Shown here: one piece after another, positions 28,692 to 40,198 of the stretch | Layout of the letters: each line of letters opens with the position of its first letter | Numbering within the stretch: position 1 is the first letter of the stretch | DNA from: Cryptomeria japonica | Taxonomy: Eukaryota > Streptophyta > Pinopsida > Cupressales > Cupressaceae | Length of the DNA: 64,000 bases | Reading direction: 5' to 3' | Assembly: GCF_030272615.1 (NCBI RefSeq) | Contig: NC_081409.1 | Location: 246,389,502-246,453,501 of the forward strand | Notes under the pieces: model-generated | The model's database searches: none | Told to the model about the DNA's origin: nothing | What the model saw: the letters and a program-made list of their open reading frames with translations, nothing else | Position numbers and translations under genes: made by a program

Positions 28692-29931
28692 CTCTCACCA
28701 AGGGAGGCCCTGACTCCCTTGGCTTTTTTCATAAACTCAAAAATATTTATGATACCTTTCTCATTGGCTCTATCTTCTCTCTGCTTCTTGTTTGATCTTC
28801 TCCCCCGACTTCCCTTGGCCTTGCCTAGCAAGATATTAGTGGATTGGCTAATACATCTATGATCTAAATTATCCAGAACATCCTCCTGAAAGGAATCATC
28901 ATCAGATACCCTATCATATTCAATTTTTGTATCAGAACAACCTTTCTTATGTGTGAGGTTCTTCGATAATAGCGGATTATACTCTCCCTCCTTCTCCACA
29001 TTTTTGCCTACTCCTAGATATTCTCCTGAATTGCCATCCCTCTTAGACGCCTTGGGCGCCTCTGAATTCTGGAGAATCACCTTCTCTGGGGAAGCAGTTG
29101 CCATAACCACCTTCCATTCACCAACAATTTGCACCCACTTTTTGGCCGATTTGCTAACCCTAGGGCGAACCCTGCACTGTGATCCTTAGACTCTCCTTTC
29201 TCCCTGCTTGGAATGGGAATTTCAACCTCGACCTATTGCTTCCATCGCCTTTCACCAACCTTGAGAAACATGGTGGTAGGAACCTTTTTAATCACAACTA
29301 TCTTGATCCTAGCATACAGGTAGGATTCATTCTCAATGATATCCTCGTCCACTTCCAACAACGTACCCAATGATCTTCCTATGCATTCCAGACTAGCTTC
29401 CCCCCAATACTCCATCGGGAGATTATATAGCCTGATCCAAATGGGTTCTTTGTACACTGCTAGCAGAACAGGGTCAAAATTGGACTGCCATGGTTGAAGA
29501 TACAAGTGTGTCGACCCGAAAAGCCAGTTTTGTTGGTTCAGGATCCTATTTCTAACTGTCTCCTCTTTGAAAACCACAATAAAGAAACCTTTCGGGATGA
29601 ACTTCATAACAACATCCTGGCTCCAATTTTCTTTGACCCAGGCCCTAGTTTGGAGTCGAGAAATCCTAGCCCCGATGAATCTACCAATGACCGCCATTTC
29701 ACTCCACAGCGCAATATCCTCTTCAATGTCTTCCGGCTGGATAATGTCCATCTTCGGTTCACTGCTTTCGGCCCGAGAGGTTTGGTTGGAATTTTCCCCA
29801 AGGTTACCTCCTCGAAATCCCTTGGATTTGCTAATCTTGGCGATAGCCATTCTTTTTGAATCTTCTGCCATAGCCAAACTATTGAAACCCTTGAAATATT
29901 CGTTGCATCTCCACTCTAGTTGAATCCACAC
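28688..29931 (-). pseudogene. LINE-2 ORF1 (DUF4283 protein)
   Basis: The frame at 29931-29233 contains a clear DUF4283-type domain: ALWSEMAVIGRFIGARI, GFFIVVFKEETVRN, and PVLLAVYKEPIWIRLYNLPM with EYWGEASL. It should bind element RNA. A break near 29200 moves to the charged tail at 29134-28688, which ends next to the ORF2 start at 28691. No CCHC knuckle is seen. Confidence 0.85.
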
Positions 29932-29935
29932 ATAG

Positions 29936-29952
29936 AATTTGAAACAAGACTT
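29936..29952. other. LINE-2 target-site duplication, 5' copy
   Basis: Exact copy of 23535-23551. It marks the 5' end of LINE-2 at 29935. Confidence 0.92.
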
Positions 29953-30251
29953 GAAGACATTGAAGGAAATAATGTAATATTCTTAGTCACATGTAACTAT
30001 TGATGTCATGTTAATGTAACACTTTGGATTGTGTAATTTTTATAACATTATTATTGTGCAATGTTGACATCATACCTACAATGCCCTTGTTTTTAGAATT
30101 AGGTGAGAAAAAAATGCATAGTCAATTTGTCTTCCAATTTCCATTCTATTGGTTGGACTTTTTGGTCCCCAATATTGATCAATGACACTCCTATTTGGAA
30201 CATAATTATCACATGATATCTAAAATTAATTCCAAGCAAATCTCTACCAAA

Positions 30252-30607
30252 GTTAACAATCCCTTACTCTAAAATGAACTTATATAACTATAATGGTACA
30301 CATGAGAAATTTAATCTACATAATGGCATACAAAGAAAGTAACCCGGTTATTTCAAATTAACTAAGGATATGTGTCCAAGACACGAGAGGAGGTGGACTA
30401 CATGTCCAAGGTTCCATAATATTCAATAGTCAACAATCCCTTACTCTAAAATGAACTTGTATAACTATAATGGTACACATGAGCAATTTATTCTACATAA
30501 TGGTATACAAAGAAAGTAACCTAGTTATTTCAAATTAACTAAGGAGATGCGTCCCAAGACATAAGAGGAGGTGAACTACATGTCCAAGGCTCCATACTCT
30601 TCAATAG
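30252..30607 (+). repeat. 177-bp tandem duplication, two copies
   Basis: Copies start GTTAACAATCCC at 30252 and GTCAACAATCCC at 30429. Both contain TGGTACACATGAG and GGACTACATGTCC-like words. Copy divergence is about one base in ten by eye. It lies in otherwise featureless DNA (29953-30785). Confidence 0.92.
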
Positions 30608-30785
30608 TTAGCATCTTAATGTATGCCATGGTGTTTACACAACTATACATTGCACATGCAATAGGAGTTGTAAGCATGTATATAAATAATCTTGGAAAAG
30701 AGCATGTTAGAATGTAGTAAAGTAGATTCTCATGTATTTGAGAGCTACTACTATGTAGACATTATGTTTTGAAGATTCTGACTCT

Positions 30786-31260
30786 GTTCTATGAGGATAT
30801 GTTGATTTACATTTGATAGGTGATATAAATAGTAGGCGAAGTACTCGATTGTATGTGTTTATTGTAGGTGAAACTGTAGTTAGATTTTATGATTGCAAAA
30901 GGATGTTGCACAATTTCCAACAACAAAAGTGGAATACATTGTTGGTACAAAGGCTATTAAAGAGATGATATGGTTATAAATGTTTATCGAGGAATTGAGA
31001 AAGCACCAAAAGAATAGTAGGTTGTGCAGTGATAGTCAGAGTGTCATTCATCTTGCAAAGAACTTTGCACTTCATTCTAATACTGAACATATACAACTAA
31101 GGTACTATTTTATACAATCAATTTTAGAAAATGGATAGTTGAAGTTGAAAAAGATATAGACTAACCAAATTATTTAGATAAATTAACAAAGGCAATAAGT
31201 CAGGAGAAACTGATTTCCCACTCGATTCATGTTGGTCGTCAAGAATGATAATGGTGGAAA
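30786..31260 (+). pseudogene. Ty1/copia RNase H, pol 3' end
   Basis: The frame gives GYVDLHLIGDINSRRST at about 30800, then a KVEYIVGTKAIKE-like segment and LCSDSQSVIHLAKN at about 31020-31080, typical of copia RNase H near the end of pol. Stops and frame changes break it. It is followed by a polypurine tract and an LTR. Confidence 0.85.
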
Positions 31261-31373
31261 TGAGAAGTAAGCCAATTCTAACAATGCCAATTCAATGGGA
31301 GCTATAGTTATAATAATGTTCCTCTAGGATTAGTCTCCAAGTGGGAGATTGTTTGGTGTGGAGTTTGATCAAT

Positions 31374-31388
31374 CTTCAAGTGGGAGAT
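31374..31388 (+). other. polypurine tract of the copia element
   Basis: CAAGTGGGAGAT directly precedes the LTR start TGTTGG. It would prime plus-strand DNA synthesis. A nearly identical purine tract occurs about 50 bp earlier (31341-31351), so the tract is duplicated. Confidence 0.6.
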
Positions 31389-31930
31389 TGTTGGTATGTG
31401 ACAAGTAATCATGTGTTCAGACTTAAATTTTGGTGACTTTGACAATGATGTTTTCCCACCAAAACAATCAATGGGGGAGTGCAGAGGTAGAGCTCCTCTT
31501 GTACGGCCTAGGGGTCATACCCCCAATGGGAGCTCGGGGGCAGAGCCCATAGTAGGGGTATAGGGACAATTCCCCCAATAGGGGATACTAGGGGTAGTGC
31601 CCCCAGTTAGGGGCTTAGGGGGAATGCCTTCAAATAAAAAATTACCCATTATTTAACAAAGGAATTGATTTTTAGTTTTTTTATGTAAATTGACCTTTGT
31701 AAACCACCAAAAAGGCTTGATAAATAAGTGGTTGTGAAGTGTTAAAATTCATGAGATTGTAATTTGTTTCTTTGTTTGATAATAGAAGAAAGTGGACGAC
31801 TATATCTCTGTGGATGTAGCACACATTGGGTAAACCAAATTAAATATGTGTGTTGTGAATTATTATTTTTCCTTTTATTTTGTATTATAATTAGTATTGT
31901 TTATTGCTTCAATCTACTTGAGCCCTAACA
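31389..31930 (+). repeat. copia 3' LTR with G-rich internal array
   Basis: It starts TGTTGGTATGTGAC and ends GAGCCCTAACA (542 bp), after a copia pol end and polypurine tract. The matching 5' LTR is not in the window. It contains the G/C-rich repeat at 31505-31640. Confidence 0.7.
31505..31640 (+). repeat. about 28-bp G/C-rich array with hairpin units
   Basis: Roughly five units in which TAGGGG is followed by a short loop and CCCCCA or GCCC (examples: GGGGTCATACCCCC, GGGGTAGTGCCCCC). Each unit could fold on itself, and the G runs are suitable for quadruplex formation. It sits in the middle of a copia LTR. Confidence 0.8.
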
Positions 31931-32032
31931 AACAATAGGAACAAAAAGATAACTTTTAAAATATATAAGTGTAAATGTCTATTATGGCTAAGATTAAATA
32001 AGACATTAAATTTTTGCACAATATGGCACATA

Positions 32033-32037
32033 ATGTC
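32033..32037. other. TSD ATGTC, left copy
   Basis: ATGTC here and at 36240-36244 flank the copia element exactly at its LTR ends. Confidence 0.9.
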
Positions 32038-32499
32038 TGTTGCTTTAAATAATTATTCAACTTGGATATTATTACACCTTACTTAAGTTTACTTAGGAAA
32101 TGCATTTCATAGTAGTTTGGGTATGAGACACTTGGGTGTTTGTGCCACATTGGGATAGTGTGTGTAGGAGAATTTCCACCTTTTATGGTGTAATCTTGTT
32201 GTTACACTCCACATTCAGTGGATGATCCACCTCATGTGGAGTATTATATTGTTTCTCCTACCTACCCACACCTATTTCATACCTATCATTGTTTCTTATT
32301 GATCCACATGTCATGTTTGTGTGCTCACATATCCATATAGCCTTGCCTATATAAGCAGGCTCATATTGATTGTATGTATCGATTGATGATCCAGTTGATC
32401 AATATTTTCATCTTGATAGAATATAGTTTATTTCTATCATATATTTGGTCTCTCTTATTTGTGCTTTCCATTGCCTCTTGATCTTGGCAAAATCTCACA
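32038..32499 (+). repeat. 5' LTR of the non-autonomous copia element
   Basis: Starts TGTTGCTTTAAATAATT and ends AAAATCTCACA. TATATAAG at 32348-32355 is a likely TATA box. Its partner is at 35776-36239. Confidence 0.92.
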
Positions 32500-32512
32500 T
32501 GGTATCAGAGCC
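32500..32512 (+). other. primer-binding site TGGTATCAGAGCC
   Basis: Directly follows the 5' LTR and matches the sequence complementary to the 3' end of plant initiator tRNA-Met, the usual primer of copia elements. Confidence 0.92.
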
Positions 32513-33283
32513 ATTAGAGTGTCATTGGTTTGCTAATTGAGAGAATTTGATGCTATTTGGGGTTGTGTATTTTGGAGTTTTCTATTGCAGGTTATTATTG
32601 AAGCTTGATGGGTCAAATCTGAGGTTGCCATTGGATTTAGGAGGTCCAAGAAAGTCAGTTTTGCCTTTTGTTTCATCCAAATCAGACTTCGGAGGCCAAA
32701 TCTAGAGGCATTTGAAATTTGATGCTGCGGCGGAAATTTTCCAAAAATTTTAATTTTGCAGGGATTTTTCAAATAGCGATATCTCACTCATCTGGACTTG
32801 TTTTTTTGAGCAATATTTTTTGTTTTGGGGTAGAATTTCGTGATCTGTATAGTGGTCCAGGAGTTTTCTAATTTTTGGATACAGGTTTTTCAAAAATCGT
32901 GAAATCCCTATTTTTACAACTTTGGAGGCTTCGTTTGGGCTCATATGGACTCATTTTCAGGTGCCATTTTTTTTGAAAGTGCATATTTTTTCATCTACTT
33001 TCATAATCTGCCATCTGTTTGCAGTGATTTTAAGTAGAAATTGTACTTTCAGTATTTGGCCATTTTTGGCATATTTGGTACTTGCATTTTGCTTGGATCT
33101 TAGTTTAGATCACTAGCAGTATTTTTTGAAGTCTCTTAGATCTCATTTTGAGAAGTTGTAAATTGAAATCAGAAGTCCACTTTGCCTTGTTTTGCAAGTG
33201 GCCCATTGTATACGCACTAAGTATAAAGTGCCAAAATCACCATTTTGGGGGGATTTCTTGATTGAGTATTTTGGGGGGGTGTC

Positions 33284-35552
33284 TTGTGTGATTGTGCCTC
33301 TCTCTATCTTGTGTTTTTTCATTTTGGTGCTATGGGTTCTCCTAAATTTCTACTTTTAACTCCTCATAATTATGCATCATGGAAGATTAAGGCATGGAGT
33401 AAACTAATGGAAAAAGGACTCATTCATTATGTAAATGAAACTATAACAGCACCGCTTGATCCTAAGGCTGATCCTAATGCTCAAATTGAATGGCTTACTA
33501 AGAATGCTATGGCACTTGGAACTCTTAGAAAGTATGTATCAGATGACCTCATTTTTTCACATTGATAAGTGTACAACAATTAAAGAGGCTTGGGATATTT
33601 TTAAGAAATTGTATGGTCAAGTTGATGAGATTAAGGGCTACAAGCTTGATAGTGAACTCACAACTTTGGATCCCAAGGATTTTGATACAATCCAAGATTA
33701 TGTCACAAAAGCAACTGAGCTAAGAGCAAAGCTAAAGGATTGTGGAATTGACAAAAAGGATGTTCAATTGGTTTATAACTTGTTGGACAAGCTTCCTTCA
33801 GAGTATGTAGCTTTTGTATATAGCTTTCACACCCATAGGTTAGCTCAAGGTTCCTCATACACTTCTCCCTCATTTGATTCATTCACGGAGATATTGATAC
33901 TTGAGCAATCTAAGTTAACCACGATGGGGATTCTCAAATCTTCAAAGTCACAAGCTTTGGTGGCTAACAAAGGGAATCAAAGTAATCAAGGAAAAGACAA
34001 GAATCAAAAGCAACCTAAGTCTAAACCACAACAAGATGGAGCACAATCTTCCTCTCCACAACAAGGTGATTCACCATTCTCACCTAAGAGGAAATCGTAT
34101 AAGGACAATCTATTTTGTGGATATTGCAAGAAGTCAGGACATGATGAACATCATCGTTATAAGAAGGATATTGATGAGTTGAAGAATCTTCTTGAGAAGA
34201 ATAGAATCAACCTACCTTCTAGAATGTCTACATCGGCTTCTTCTTCCAAGGATAAAGGAAAGGATCACTCTTTTGGGACAAATAAAGGAAAGGGACAAGC
34301 TCTTTGTGCTACTACAAGTCATGATTCAGGGAGATGGCTTCTAGATTCAGGGGCTTCTCATCATATGGCATCTTCGCAATCTTTGTTTTCTACATTTGAG
34401 CCTTGCCACATGCCGCAGATTTTGATGGGCAATCATACATACATGGATGTGATTGGGAAAGGATCTATTGCCATTGGGGATAACTCCTTCAATGATGTGT
34501 TGTGTGTACCCCACTTGACAAATAATATTCTTTCCATCTATCAAATCACACATGGGGCAACTAGGAAAACTGTGGAGTTCACACCCGATTCAGTTATCAT
34601 TAGAGACTTGGAGATTGGAGCTATTATTGCGATTGGGGTGGTTGATCATGCATCTCGGTTGTACTCTTTTTCACATTTTGGTCCTATTGATGAGGTTGAT
34701 TCTTCCTATGTTGATGATTCAGATTTTGAGGAGAACTTTGGGCATTTGAACTTGGGGATTCTCACATGTGACCCCATTCTTGAGCCTTGCATTTCATCTC
34801 CTTCTATTGATATCACACCACCTATTGCACCTGATGATGCAGCTAGTGCGACAGTTTTGCCTTCTTATGATTCAATGCAGCAGGATATTTCATGTCTTCC
34901 AGCTTCAGTTGATTGGGATGCCTACTTGACAAATATTGTAAGTTTGTTTGTGGACTCCTACATTGCAGATTTGGGAGACACCATTGATGGCATTCATCTT
35001 CTCTTTGATGAAGATGATCCTTCTTTGATTGTTGCGAGGGATCACTCTGACCCTCTTGTGCATTCTCTACATGATCAATCTTTAGAGGTTGACATGATTG
35101 TGGATACTTTTGTATGACACTTGGAGGAGGTCTCTTTATCTTTTGAGGAGACATATGAGTCTTTGGATATTGTTCTACATTCATCTCCACTAGATCTTGG
35201 AGTGCCTTTTTCAACAGTGTGGTACAGTTTACCACCTTTGGAGGGGGTACCTTTCAACATCGACATGGGAACACTTGAGCAGTTTTCAGAGATTCCTTTC
35301 ATCATGAGTATTTTTTCTCCATCTTCCTTTCATGGTTGGGGAGACTTTTTGGATATACCTTTGGTTTTGTTTCTTCCTAAGGGGAGAAATGTTGTTCGAC
35401 ATTCATGGAGTAGTTTCTTCATTCATCTTCGAGCTTCTATCATTGGTGCAGATTCCAGATTGAGGGGGGGCTTCCTAGTCTCTCTTCTTCTTCTCTCATA
35501 TGGGGGGGACTTTTTACTCACATGGGGTTTTGTCCTTCACATACTTCCATGA
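33284..35552 (+). CDS. copia gag-protease polyprotein, one frameshift and one TGA
   Basis: The frame opens at 33284 (or the ATG at 33331, MGSPKFLLLTP) with a copia gag N-terminus (HNYASWKIKAWSKLME). After DDLIFSH it stops; the continuation lies one frame over, and the break coincides with a T6 run at 33553-33558. Gag continues to about 33960. A knuckle-like motif CGYCKKSGHDEHHRY at about 34120 lacks the usual last cysteine. The protease site LLDSGASHHM at about 34340 keeps Asp-Ser-Gly. Instead of integrase and RT, an acidic tail follows to a TGA at 35115-35117; the same frame then stays open for 144 more codons to 35552. Gag packages the RNA and protease matures it. Confidence 0.8.
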
Positions 35553-35775
35553 GAGTTATTTATACATGGTTTTCATCTCTCTGCTGGGGGAGGGTTTTTT
35601 CCCATTGGGTTTTTCTCTCTTTCCCCACTTTGTGAGAGATTTCCTTGCATTGGTTTTCATGCATTTGCATTTGTACATGGGTACCTAACATGGCCTAGTA
35701 GCTGGGACCCATCTTGCATTGCTTAGTTGCATTGTAGACTTTAGTGCATTCCCCTAAGTTGCACTTAAGGGGGGG
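35553..35775 (+). other. 3' UTR and polypurine tract of the copia element
   Basis: T/G-rich non-coding sequence containing several G runs, ending AAGGGGGGG next to the 3' LTR start at 35776. The last purine run (35768-35775) is the likely polypurine tract. Confidence 0.7.
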
Positions 35776-36239
35776 TGTTGGTGTAAATAATTATTCATCT
35801 TGGATATTATTACACCTTACTTAAGTTTACTTAGGAAATGCATTTCATAGTAGTTTGGGTATGAGACACTTGGGTGTTTGTGCCACATTGGGATAGTGTG
35901 TGTGTAGGTGAATTTCCACCTTTTATGGTGTGATCTTGTTGTTACACTCCACATTCAATGGGTGATCCACCTCATGTGGACTATTATATTGTTTCTTCTA
36001 CCTTCCCACACCTATTTCCTACCTACCCTTGTTTCTTATTGAGTCACATGTCATGTTTGTGTGCTCACATATCCATACAGCCTTGCCTATATAAGCAGGC
36101 TCATATTGATTGTATGTATTGATTGATGATCCAGTTGATCAGTATTTTCATCTTGATAGAATATAGTTTATTTCTATCATATATTTTGTCTCTCTTATTT
36201 GTGCTTTCCATTGCCTCTTGATCTTGGCAAAATCTCACA
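35776..36239 (+). repeat. 3' LTR of the non-autonomous copia element
   Basis: Starts TGTTGGTGTAAATAATT, ends AAAATCTCACA, with TATATAAG at 36088-36095. Followed by TSD ATGTC (36240-36244). Confidence 0.92.
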
Positions 36240-36244
36240 ATGTC

Positions 36245-38206
36245 TTTGCTTTGAATTATTATTAAGCCAAGTTTATGTCAAGGTTGGGTATTTAGAAGTT
36301 ATGGGTATGTTATGGGAAGGTTATTTTGAAATACTCTACCCCCAACCTACCATGGAAAATTTAGAAAAAAAAGTGGGGTCCCTAGTAGATTTCCTTCTCT
36401 ATTGTAGGACTTGAATTATTTAATATCCTTGAAATTTGGTTGTGAGGAGTTTATTTGGAATCAATTATGAATTTGATTGGTGACAATCTATTTGGAATTA
36501 ATCAAGAATTTTGACTAAATTCCTTGCACAGGGAATGATTGTAATAAATACATATTGTCTTTGTGTTGTTCATCATGTTGATTTTCATTCAATTTTTTGA
36601 GTGTCTTGAGCTCTGGGCATGTTTAGAAAATAGGGATACGTTTTCTCCATTTTGTCCCTAAGATGAATTTAGACATCTTTCTGTATTTATTTTTTTCATT
36701 TTGATTTGTTGACAATCTTTGTATTTACTTTAGCCCCTTTTGGTGGCCATGTCTTCAATTTATAACATTTTATCAATAAAGTTATTTATAGTATCAATTA
36801 AACTCACCATTATTATATTTTGAGGTGCTCTATCTTTCTTTGTGTTTGTATTTCTATTGTAGTTTACTTCAAGTAAAGCTATAGTTCAAAAACTAAATCT
36901 TTTGGTTGAATTCTATTTTTGGCACACTCTTTGAAACATGTAGATTTCATGTCTAAGCTCATTCAAGGTGTCTTTTTGTTCAATTATATACATGACCAAT
37001 CATATTCATTTCCTGTGTTTTTGCATTTATTTTTCTTGTTTTTATTTTATATCTACTACATAGTTATAACTCTAGAAATTTTTATTTTTTTTCCTATGGC
37101 TTAAATTGGATTGTGTTTGGAATATGAAAAAAATAACGATACTACACTTTTAATCCCTGAGGTCATGGCCAGTTGCGATATTTTCGGCCCACATTTTGAT
37201 ATTTCTTCAACTTTGGTACTACATACCTTATGAATCTCACTGTGGCCGGTAAGGATGTGATATACTAAGTCTTGCGCGAGCATAACAAATAGATGATCCC
37301 TATGATAGGGGAGTCACCACTTTCATCGAGCTACAAGTAGCCTTTCAAAAAGCCCTATTTCTACTCAAGGAAATATGTATGGTGAGTATCTTGGGAGCAA
37401 AACCATCTAAGCTCTTACACTGAACTTTTCACAAATATCCTCAATCAATAGAACGGGTGGGCTTCTAGAATAAGAGGTGTCTAGTAATGTTTGATGTCTT
37501 TCGACATAGGTTCATTTTGTAGTGACTCACTTAAGATCCTTCTAACTTATGGTGGGGCCCATATGTCCTTTCGGCAAGTTACACTGTAGGAACAACTACA
37601 CCCAAGGCTACAACTTTCACTCTCACCTGATTTCTATAGTGGCTCGAAGGATTTACCGCGCAAGGTCCTTCCCAAGAGTGATGTGTCTCTTGGCAGTCCT
37701 CTCTTAAAAATAGAAAATTTAGAGCATTAGTAACAATTTTCTCTTGCACCTAGAACCATGAGAGCCAAGGGAGAGGCTAGGGTGTGTTATAAATGGGACC
37801 ACCCTACAAATTTGCACAAACGTACCAAACACGAAAAACACTTGTTCTTTTTAGCCTTTTATTGCAACATAATATATTTTCTACTTGGAGATGTTGCTCC
37901 AACAACCATGGTGTTCTTTTTAGCCAAGATAAAAATTGTTTTGGACTCTTTGACAAACTAAATATAAACCTGGTCAACAAAATGAAATTGTGTAGCCTTT
38001 GTAGAAAAAAGTGTAAATGTGAGGTTCGTTTTATGCACCAAATTGAAAAATGAAGTGGATTTTAAGTGCACGAAAAGAGTAAAGTTAATTTTTAAATCCC
38101 TTTTGGCACCAAAACGCGAGACAAAAGGGCTAAAGCGCAACTTGTGTGTGAAAATGATAGGAAAATGACAAAAAGTTAGATTCGGAATATCAAAAGGTTG
38201 CGTGCT
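36245..38206 (-). other. non-coding; right part is a gypsy leader (-)
   Basis: No gene is recognised. Because the PBS and 5' LTR of a minus-strand gypsy lie just to the right, at least the right part (roughly 37250-38206) should be that element's untranslated leader. The left part (36245-37100) is T-rich and unassigned; it is continuous with 31931-32037 once the copia insertion is removed. Confidence 0.45.
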
Positions 38207-38229
38207 CGATTCACGTCGGGTTCACCAAA
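38207..38229 (-). other. primer-binding site of minus-strand gypsy
   Basis: On the minus strand this reads TTTGGTGAACCCGACGTGAA immediately after the LTR end. The same 20 bases follow the 5' LTR of the gag-protease gypsy at 46735-46754, so both use the same primer tRNA (identity not assigned). Confidence 0.85.
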
Positions 38230-39676
38230 TGATGGACGCTAAAAAGGAGGCACAAGACACAAGTTCAAACGTTAATATGTTAGTGACAATCAAAACAAAA
38301 TACAAAGGAGCCTATGATCCTTAACATGCATATATAGAGAGATAAAAAGCATTTAAGAAGAAGCATACAAAAATGAAAGAGGGAACGAAAACCCCCTAAG
38401 ATGCTCCCCATAATGCTCATAGTTGCTCCTCCCTTGTTCCGCTCCTCTCCATGTTCGACATGAATGTAGGCCTCAACTTTTTGCAGTGTCTATGGATGTC
38501 TTATAAAGATTAAAGATTATTATGAAAATGAGAACAAATGACTATGCAAGTGTAAATAAACTATTATGAGAAAGCACCTAATTAGTCTATGTTAATTTTT
38601 TAGCAAAATAACAAAGCAAATGCTCCTAAATGCTCTCTCAAAATAACTATAAGTTTGATGCCTACAAGATTTTTGGGATCTTTTTGAAGAAGGAATGGGC
38701 TCTATTTATAGGAAAAATAGAGAAATGGATGGTTGAGATTGAGTAATCTCAACAAGGGCAAGGATTGATGGGTTTATGATCCATGTGAGGGATTTCAACC
38801 CAATCCCATGCTGACAAATGTCAACATGATATAACTTGAGAGGAGAGGGAAAAAACATTAAATGCTTGAGATGACATGAAGGTTACTTTGGGAGGGTTTG
38901 GTTAGGCTTGAGTTAGTGAATAAAGCTTTTATCCAATGAATAATGCCTTTATCCAATGGATAAAATCTTGTGCAAGAGTTAGTGGGGATAAACATGGTCA
39001 AAGCAATGAATGCTTGAAGAGACCCATGAGTTAAATGAGGGTTGAGTTAGAGGGAAAGTCTCTAACCATGTGGGTGAGTTGAGTTTAACCATTAATGGTT
39101 ATGTAAGAACCATAAATGGTTTGGAAGACTTTTGGGGTTAACTTGTTGGAGAATAAAAGCCTTTAATGCTTTTCAAAGACTTTGGAGGCTTTGAGAAGTG
39201 ACTTCTCTTTTCTTAGGAATGTGACAATAATTAGGGGATAGGATTAGGCTAATTTAGAATGGATTAGAAGAACCTGGAGGGGGTTTAGGATGCAAGTGGG
39301 TTTGGTGGGTGAGAGAAAATAGGATTTCTAATTAAAATAAAATTTATTTATTTCAACTAAAATTGTGCAACTTGCATTTGTAGGAGAGTGCAAGTGGGAG
39401 GGGGGGAGTTTAGAGATTTAAATAAATATTTATTTATTTATTTAAATGAAGAAAGGGGTTAAATTAAACAAATATGCTTTATTTATTTAATTGATTGTTA
39501 GAGTATGGTTTAATGAATTAATTAAAATAAATTGAATAATTTATTTAGTTAATAGAAGAAGAGGTTTAAGATGAATTAATTAAATATTACTTTAATTATC
39601 TAGTTGATTGATGGTTAAATAATCAAATAAATACTAAATATTCATTTAATTAAGTGGATAGATTTATGTGTCTACA
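38230..39676 (-). repeat. 5' LTR of a minus-strand gypsy element
   Basis: Minus-strand ends are TGTAGACACATAAATC and GTCCATCA. The PBS lies next to its 3' end and CATGG (39677-39681) flanks its 5' end. It is more than 90 percent like 54422-55885 by eye. A CTATAAATAG box occurs on the minus strand near 38700. Confidence 0.9.
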
Positions 39677-39681
39677 CATGG
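39677..39681. other. TSD CATGG of the minus-strand gypsy
   Basis: CATGG here and at 54417-54421 flank the outer ends of two LTRs of one gypsy family, and both lie at the same codon of a copia RNase H gene. Confidence 0.8.
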
Positions 39682-40185
39682 TTATGTGGATTCAGACTAG
39701 TCAGGTGATATTGATAGCACAAGATCCACCAATGCTTATGTGTTTACTTTATTTGGTGGTGCGATTAGTTAGATGAGTAAGCGACAAGCTATGGTCACTT
39801 TGCCCACTACAAAAGCAGATTATATGGCAACTACTCATGCTTGTGAAGAAGCCATTTGGCTTAAGAGACTGTGTTCAGATATTGGAATAAAACAAAGTGT
39901 AGTGAAATTTTTTTGTGATAGTCAGAGTGCAATTTGCCTAGCTAAGAACTCGATATTTCATGCCTATACCAAACACATTGATGTTTAATATAATTTGGTC
40001 AGAGATATGGTCGAAGATGGCAGGATGAATCTGGTTAAGGTAGAAACTTTGATGAATGTTATAGATTCTTTAACTAAGGTTGTGAGCACAAAGAAGTTTA
40101 GATGGTGTTAAGAGTCTATGGGCCTTCTGGCCCCTAGCAATTAATTTATTGTGTTGATACTCCCTTTGCTCTTGCAAGGTGTTCG
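39682..40185 (+). pseudogene. Ty1/copia RNase H and pol 3' end (half B)
   Basis: The frame resumes with YVDSD and DIDSTRST, then 39773-39988 gives SKRQAMVTLPTTKADYMATT-type RNase H sequence with FFCDSQSAICLAKN and HAYTKHIDV, all typical of the end of copia pol. A few stops are present. It is the exact continuation of the reading that is cut at 54417-54421 by a gypsy LTR. Confidence 0.88.
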
Positions 40186-40198
40186 ACAAGTGGGAGAA
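40186..40198 (+). other. copia polypurine tract
   Basis: CAAGTGGGAGAA directly precedes the LTR start at 40199. Confidence 0.8.

Larger units (their letters stand above)
23552..29935 (-). mobile_element. LINE-2: L1-like retrotransposon, structurally complete
   Basis: A 6.4-kb minus-strand element bounded by a 17-bp perfect TSD, with a short poly(A) (T7 on the plus strand, 23554-23560) at its 3' end. It carries ORF1, then ORF2 with endonuclease, RT, zinc-binding region and RNase H, then a further 187-residue open frame, then about 280 bp of 3' UTR. It is full length but coding is broken by frameshifts and stops. It differs clearly in protein sequence from LINE-1, so the two are separate subfamilies. 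Confidence 0.92.
32038..36239 (+). mobile_element. complete non-autonomous copia element, gag-protease only
   Basis: A 4.2-kb element with 5' LTR 32038-32499, initiator-Met-type primer-binding site (PBS), gag-protease frame, polypurine tract and 3' LTR 35776-36239, flanked by TSD ATGTC. No integrase or reverse transcriptase is present between protease and the 3' LTR, so it must depend on enzymes from another element. This matches the class described as TR-GAG elements. The LTRs are nearly identical by eye, so the insertion is fairly recent. Confidence 0.92.

Noticed and set aside
36199-37283. Small frames (36199-36414, 36919-37104, 37101-37283) as possible genes
   Set aside because: One overlaps the copia LTR end and the others lie in T-rich DNA or a gypsy leader; none has a domain.
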